Origin: Mannheimia bovis
Lineage (GTDB): Bacteria; Pseudomonadota; Gammaproteobacteria; Enterobacterales; Pasteurellaceae
DNA length: 64,000 bases
Reading direction: 5' to 3'
NCBI RefSeq assembly: GCF_014541205.1
Contig: NZ_CP061280.1
Location: 760,798 to 824,797 of the forward strand
Notes under the pieces: generated by a model
Seen by the model: the letters and a program-made list of their open reading frames with translations, nothing else
Told to the model about the DNA's origin: nothing
Databases searched by the model: none
Position numbers and translations under genes: made by a program
Shown here: in pieces, positions 60,635-64,000 of the stretch
Numbering within the stretch: position 1 is the first letter of the stretch
Layout of the letters: every line of letters begins with the position of its first letter

Positions 60635-60670
60635 AAAAAAAACGCCGTATTTTGTGGGGGAATACGGCGT
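60635..60670 (-). terminator. Terminator at the end of the oad operon
   Basis: ACGCCGTATT and AATACGGCGT pair perfectly around a 9-base loop and are followed on the minus strand by eight T. It is the last of three hairpins in the oadB-tyrS gap. Confidence 0.85.
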
Positions 60671-60708
60671 AAAGAGTTGGAGTGATTACCTATTATTTTT
60701 GAAGTGAG

Positions 60709-60764
60709 TTGATGATAATGGTTCTCAAATAATAAGTCAATAACTTTTTGAGAATTATTATCAA
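60709..60764. repeat. Imperfect inverted repeat in the oadB-tyrS gap
   Basis: TTGATGATAATGGTTCTCAAA and TTTGAGAATTATTATCAA can pair over about 18 bases with a small bulge. No T-run. Confidence 0.6.
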
Positions 60765-60771
60765 CAAAATT

Positions 60772-60809
60772 AAAAGTGCCTTTGAGAGAGGATTTTCGAA
60801 GGCATTTTT
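60772..60809 (-). terminator. First hairpin after oadB
   Basis: On the minus strand AAAAATGCCTT pairs with AAGGCACTTTT, followed by AATTTTG. A probable partial terminator 17 bp after the oadB stop. Confidence 0.55.
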
Positions 60810-60825
60810 AACTTTTGAATAACGA

Positions 60826-62130
60826 CTACATATTCGCAATGTATTTCAACATTACACCGGCGGCAATGGCAGAGCCAATTACGCCGGCAACATTTGGTCC
60901 CATTGCGTGCATTAATAGGAAGTTTTGTTTGTCGTATTCCTGACCGACTTTATTGGATACACGAGCTGCCATTGGTACAGCTGACACGCCAGCTGAACCG
61001 ATAAGCGGGTTGATTTTATGTTTGCTAAAGCGATTCATAATTTTTGCCATAATTACACCGCTTGCAGTCCCGATACCAAATGCAATCACACCTAGCACTA
61101 AAATCCCTAAGGTTTGTGGTTGTAAGAATTTATCGGCAACCAATTTTGCCCCAACCGATAAGCCTAAGAAAATAGTCACGATGTTAATTAACGCATTTTG
61201 AGCGGTATCATTTAAGCGTTCTACCACACCACTGGTGCGTAACAAGTTACCGAAGCAGAACATACCAAGTAACGGTGCAGCATCAGGCAGTAACAATGCA
61301 ACTAATAGCAATAGCACAATCGGGAAGATGATTTTTTCACGGTTGCTGACATTGCGTAGCTGAGTCATTCTGATTTTACGCTCTTGTTCGGTGGTTAAGG
61401 CTTTCATAATCGGCGGTTGGATTAGCGGAACCAATGCCATATAAGAGTATGCGGCAACTGCAATTGCACCCAATAATTCAGGGGCTAATTTGCTTGCCAA
61501 ATAAATTGCGGTTGGACCATCAGCACCGCCGATAATCCCAATAGCTGCCGCTTGTGGTAAGGTAAAATCAATAATTCCTAACCAGTTCAAGCCTAAAGCT
61601 CCTAATACTGTGGCAAAAATCCCAAACTGTGCTGCTGCACCAAGTAACAACATTCTTGGATTGGCAAGTAATGGTCCAAAGTCAGTCATTGCTCCAACAC
61701 CCATAAAGATGATTAATGGAGCAACTCCATAGCCAATAGCGACTTTATAGAATAGTGCTAACACACCGGCGGTATAGCCCATATCACCTGCCATTACTTC
61801 AAGTTCGTTTTGAACCGATGGGGCAGCAAGAGCAATGGCGTCTTTAATAGCTTGGACATCAAGGCTTGTACTATTTACTTTCGCAGCAATAATCGCAAGT
61901 TGTTCAGTTTGACCGCTATGCAGTAGATTGTCTAATGCTGTCATTGCCATTCCGGCTTCCGGAATATTGGACATCAAACCACCAAAACCGATTGGTACGA
62001 GCAACAGCGGCTCGAATTTACGGGCGATCGCAAGCCAAAGCAGAAGCACACTCACCGCAATCATTACGGCTTGCCCCCACTCAATGTGCATAATCCCCAT
62101 TCCTTTAAATAGAGCGATAATACCTTCCAT
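60826..62130 (-). CDS. oadB: Sodium-pumping oxaloacetate decarboxylase beta subunit
   Basis: Membrane subunit that decarboxylates carboxybiotin and pumps sodium ions. 434 residues with about nine or more hydrophobic segments. Family motifs are [17 protein letters not shown] (around residue 200-216, with the conserved Asp) and [17 protein letters not shown] near 385-401. AGGTGAT precedes the ATG. It follows oadA by 9 bp. The usual order oadG-oadA-oadB would put oadG just beyond the right edge of the window. Confidence 0.94.
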   Translation of the reverse strand: MEGIIALFKGMGIMHIEWGQAVMIAVSVLLLWLAIARKFEPLLLVPIGFGGLMSNIPEAGMAMTALDNLLHSGQTEQLAIIAAKVNSTSLDVQAIKDAIALAAPSVQNELEVMAGDMGYTAGVLALFYKVAIGYGVAPLIIFMGVGAMTDFGPLLANPRMLLLGAAAQFGIFATVLGALGLNWLGIIDFTLPQAAAIGIIGGADGPTAIYLASKLAPELLGAIAVAAYSYMALVPLIQPPIMKALTTEQERKIRMTQLRNVSNREKIIFPIVLLLLVALLLPDAAPLLGMFCFGNLLRTSGVVERLNDTAQNALINIVTIFLGLSVGAKLVADKFLQPQTLGILVLGVIAFGIGTASGVIMAKIMNRFSKHKINPLIGSAGVSAVPMAARVSNKVGQEYDKQNFLLMHAMGPNVAGVIGSAIAAGVMLKYIANM

Positions 62131-62139
62131 ACATCACCT

Positions 62140-63954
62140 CTACGCAATGCTCATTAAGGTGTCATTTACAGCAACCACATCGCCTTGTTTCACATTAATG
62201 CCTTGAATCGTGCCTGATTTTGCCGCACAAATTTGGGTTTCCATCTTCATTGCTTCAAGAATTAATAACACATCGCCTTCAGCCACTTGCTGACCTTCTT
62301 TCACTTCTACTTTGAGGATATTCCCTGCCATTGGAGCATTCACCGGTTCGGCATTTGCAGATTTTTGAACAGAATTGACCACTTGTGGTGCCGGTGTTGT
62401 ACTGCTTGGTGCGGTAGTTGGGGCGATGTTGGTAATATCCCCACCTTCGCTCACTTTCACTACAAAGGCTTTGCCTTCAAGTTCAACGGTGTAAACCGCA
62501 GATCCGGATTGTGGTTGCGTTTTTGGTGCTGCGACTGGCACAGCTTTTACATCATCGGCACTTGGTACAGGTTCAAAGGCAGAAGGATTATTACGATTTT
62601 CCAAATATTTCCAACCGATTTGCTGGAAGAGTGCCACAATTAACACATCATCAATGGCATTTTCAGCAAGTGTGATGCTTTTTTCTTTCGCTTGAGCAGT
62701 AACTTCTGCCACAAGTTTATCCAATTCCGGTGGAATATGATCAGCAGGGCGGTCAGTGATTGGGGCAGCCCCTTCAAGCACTTTGTCTTGTAATGCTTTA
62801 TTCACCGGTGCCGGTGTACGACCATATTCACCTTTTAAAATCCCTGCGGTTTCTTTAGCAATCGTTTTGTAACGTTCGCCCATCAACACATTCATAACTG
62901 CTTGTGTACCGACAATTTGAGAGGTTGGCGTTACAAGCGGAATATTACCCAAATCTTCACGTACACGAGGAATTTCTTGTAATACAAGGTCAAGTTTATC
63001 GGAAGCATTTTGTTGTTTTAATTGGCTTTCAAGGTTAGTGAGCATTCCGCCCGGCACTTGAGCGACTAAAATACGGCTGTCTACACCACGAAGTTGCCCT
63101 TCAAATTTTGCATATTTTTTACGTACATCACGGAAGTAAGCTGAAATTTTTTCGAGTTCAGGAATATTTAAGCCGGTGTCATACGGTGTACCTTGTAAGG
63201 TTGCGATAATAGATTCGGTAGCCGGGTGCCCGTAAGTGCCAGACATTGAAGAAATCGAGGTATCTACGCCATCAACACCTGCCTCAATTGCTTTCAATAA
63301 CGCCATTTCAGCCATACCGGTGGTGGAGTGGCAATGTAAGTGAAGTTCCACATCATAGCGTTTTTTAATTTCGCTCACTAATTCGTAAGCTGCCATTGGA
63401 GTTAAAATACCCGACATATCTTTGATGACTAAAGAATCCACACCAATTTCTAATAATTGTTCTGTTACATCTAACCAAGTTTCTAAGGTGTGAACCGGGC
63501 TTGTGGTATAACTTAATGTACCCTGTGCGTGTCCACCGTGTTTTTTCACCGCTTGCAGTGCCGCTTGCATATTGCGAGGATCGTTTAACGCATCGAACAC
63601 TCGGAATACGCTCATTCCGTTAGCCACTGAACGCTCAACAAATTTATCTACCACATCATCAGCATAATGGCGATAACCAAGTAAATTCTGACCTCGTAGC
63701 AGCATTTGCATTGGCGTTTTTGGCATCGCTTTTTTCAGCTCACGCAAACGCACCCAAGGATCTTCACCTAAAAAACGAATACAGCTATCAAAAGTTGCTC
63801 CTCCCCAAGTTTCCAACGACCAATAGCCGATTTTATCTAGCTCAGCCGCAATCGGTAACATATCATCTAAACGTAAACGGGTGGCAAATAAAGATTGATG
63901 AGCATCACGCAAGACCACATCAGTAATCGCAATTTTTTTCGGTTGAGTTTTCAT
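62140..63954 (-). CDS. oadA: Oxaloacetate decarboxylase alpha subunit (biotin carrier)
   Basis: Carboxyltransferase and biotin-carrying subunit of the sodium-pumping decarboxylase, converting oxaloacetate to pyruvate. 604 residues: an HMGL-like barrel (about 8-270; [17 protein letters not shown] and the metal-binding [11 protein letters not shown]), a PYC/OADA domain, a Pro/Ala/Thr-rich flexible linker (about 490-535) and a C-terminal biotinyl domain. The attachment site is EAMKMET with K570. AAGGAATTTAAT precedes the ATG. The 46 bases upstream to the window edge contain a TAG that could be the stop of oadG (codons N-K-Q-N before it), but this is too short to call. Confidence 0.95.
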   Translation of the reverse strand: MKTQPKKIAITDVVLRDAHQSLFATRLRLDDMLPIAAELDKIGYWSLETWGGATFDSCIRFLGEDPWVRLRELKKAMPKTPMQMLLRGQNLLGYRHYADDVVDKFVERSVANGMSVFRVFDALNDPRNMQAALQAVKKHGGHAQGTLSYTTSPVHTLETWLDVTEQLLEIGVDSLVIKDMSGILTPMAAYELVSEIKKRYDVELHLHCHSTTGMAEMALLKAIEAGVDGVDTSISSMSGTYGHPATESIIATLQGTPYDTGLNIPELEKISAYFRDVRKKYAKFEGQLRGVDSRILVAQVPGGMLTNLESQLKQQNASDKLDLVLQEIPRVREDLGNIPLVTPTSQIVGTQAVMNVLMGERYKTIAKETAGILKGEYGRTPAPVNKALQDKVLEGAAPITDRPADHIPPELDKLVAEVTAQAKEKSITLAENAIDDVLIVALFQQIGWKYLENRNNPSAFEPVPSADDVKAVPVAAPKTQPQSGSAVYTVELEGKAFVVKVSEGGDITNIAPTTAPSSTTPAPQVVNSVQKSANAEPVNAPMAGNILKVEVKEGQQVAEGDVLLILEAMKMETQICAAKSGTIQGINVKQGDVVAVNDTLMSIA

Positions 63955-64000
63955 ATTAAATTCCTTCTAAACTATAATTTGTACTAATTTTGTTTGTTAA

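Overview
This window is a chromosomal segment of a Pasteurellaceae bacterium. The DNA is AT-rich and carries, by eye, several dozen copies of the uptake signal core ACAAGCGGT or its complement. That is the Apl-type DNA uptake sequence of the Actinobacillus pleuropneumoniae / Mannheimia / Haemophilus ducreyi branch, not the AAGTGCGGT type of H. influenzae. Gene content (LctP-LldEFG, NarP without NarL, Oad sodium pump, DppABCDF, split Ccm cluster) fits a Mannheimia- or Actinobacillus-like facultative anaerobe. The species cannot be fixed from this sequence alone.

Layout. 0-2.8 kb: pbpG-like peptidase, pth, ychF. 2.8-3.6 kb: SIMPL-domain protein. 3.9-8.5 kb: L-lactate uptake and oxidation (lctP, lldEFG) behind a CRP-type promoter. 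8.6-17.1 kb: a type I restriction-modification operon read leftwards as hsdM, hsdS, a Schlafen-AlbA_2/GHKL gene, then hsdR. This is the only clearly accessory region. 17.3-20.2 kb: rph, yicC, ygfZ, yfhL. 20.4-26.3 kb: ribose operon rbsDACBKR with an RbsR palindrome and CRP site. 26.3-29.7 kb: narP, rlmKL, trmL. 29.9-32.3 kb: nagBA and a small DUF2322-like gene. 32.4-33.3 kb: transaldolase. 33.6-39.2 kb: a complete rRNA operon (16S, tRNA-Ile, tRNA-Ala, 23S, 5S) with promoter, boxA, processing stalks and terminator. 39.3-41.6 kb: lpxB, sohB. 41.6-47.9 kb: a membrane hypothetical and dppABCDF. 48.1-54.1 kb: hda and ccmABCD / ccmEF. 54.1-57.8 kb: a hypothetical, obgE, argS. 57.8-59.3 kb: yecM and two small lipoproteins. 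59.4-60.6 kb: tyrS. 60.8-64 kb: oadB and oadA.

How it works together. Four carbon loci (lactate, ribose, glucosamine phosphate, transaldolase) each have a CRP box upstream, so they look like one catabolite-controlled set. At lctP and rbsD the CRP box lies about 61 bp upstream of the inferred start, the class I geometry. The ccm genes carry a perfect FNR-type box and may be tied to anaerobic respiration together with NarP. Many gene ends are closed by inverted pairs of uptake sequences that also read as intrinsic terminators.

The most unusual element is the gene between hsdS and hsdR. It combines an AlbA_2/Schlafen domain that keeps a possible E-E-D nuclease triad, a GHKL-like ATPase region and winged helices. 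It contains a G-run-rich stretch that could slip or fold as a G-quadruplex, and it overlaps hsdR by four bases. Other points of interest are a terminator-like hairpin just after the rRNA promoter, a terminator inside the ccm cluster, and two families of GC-rich palindromic intergenic repeats.
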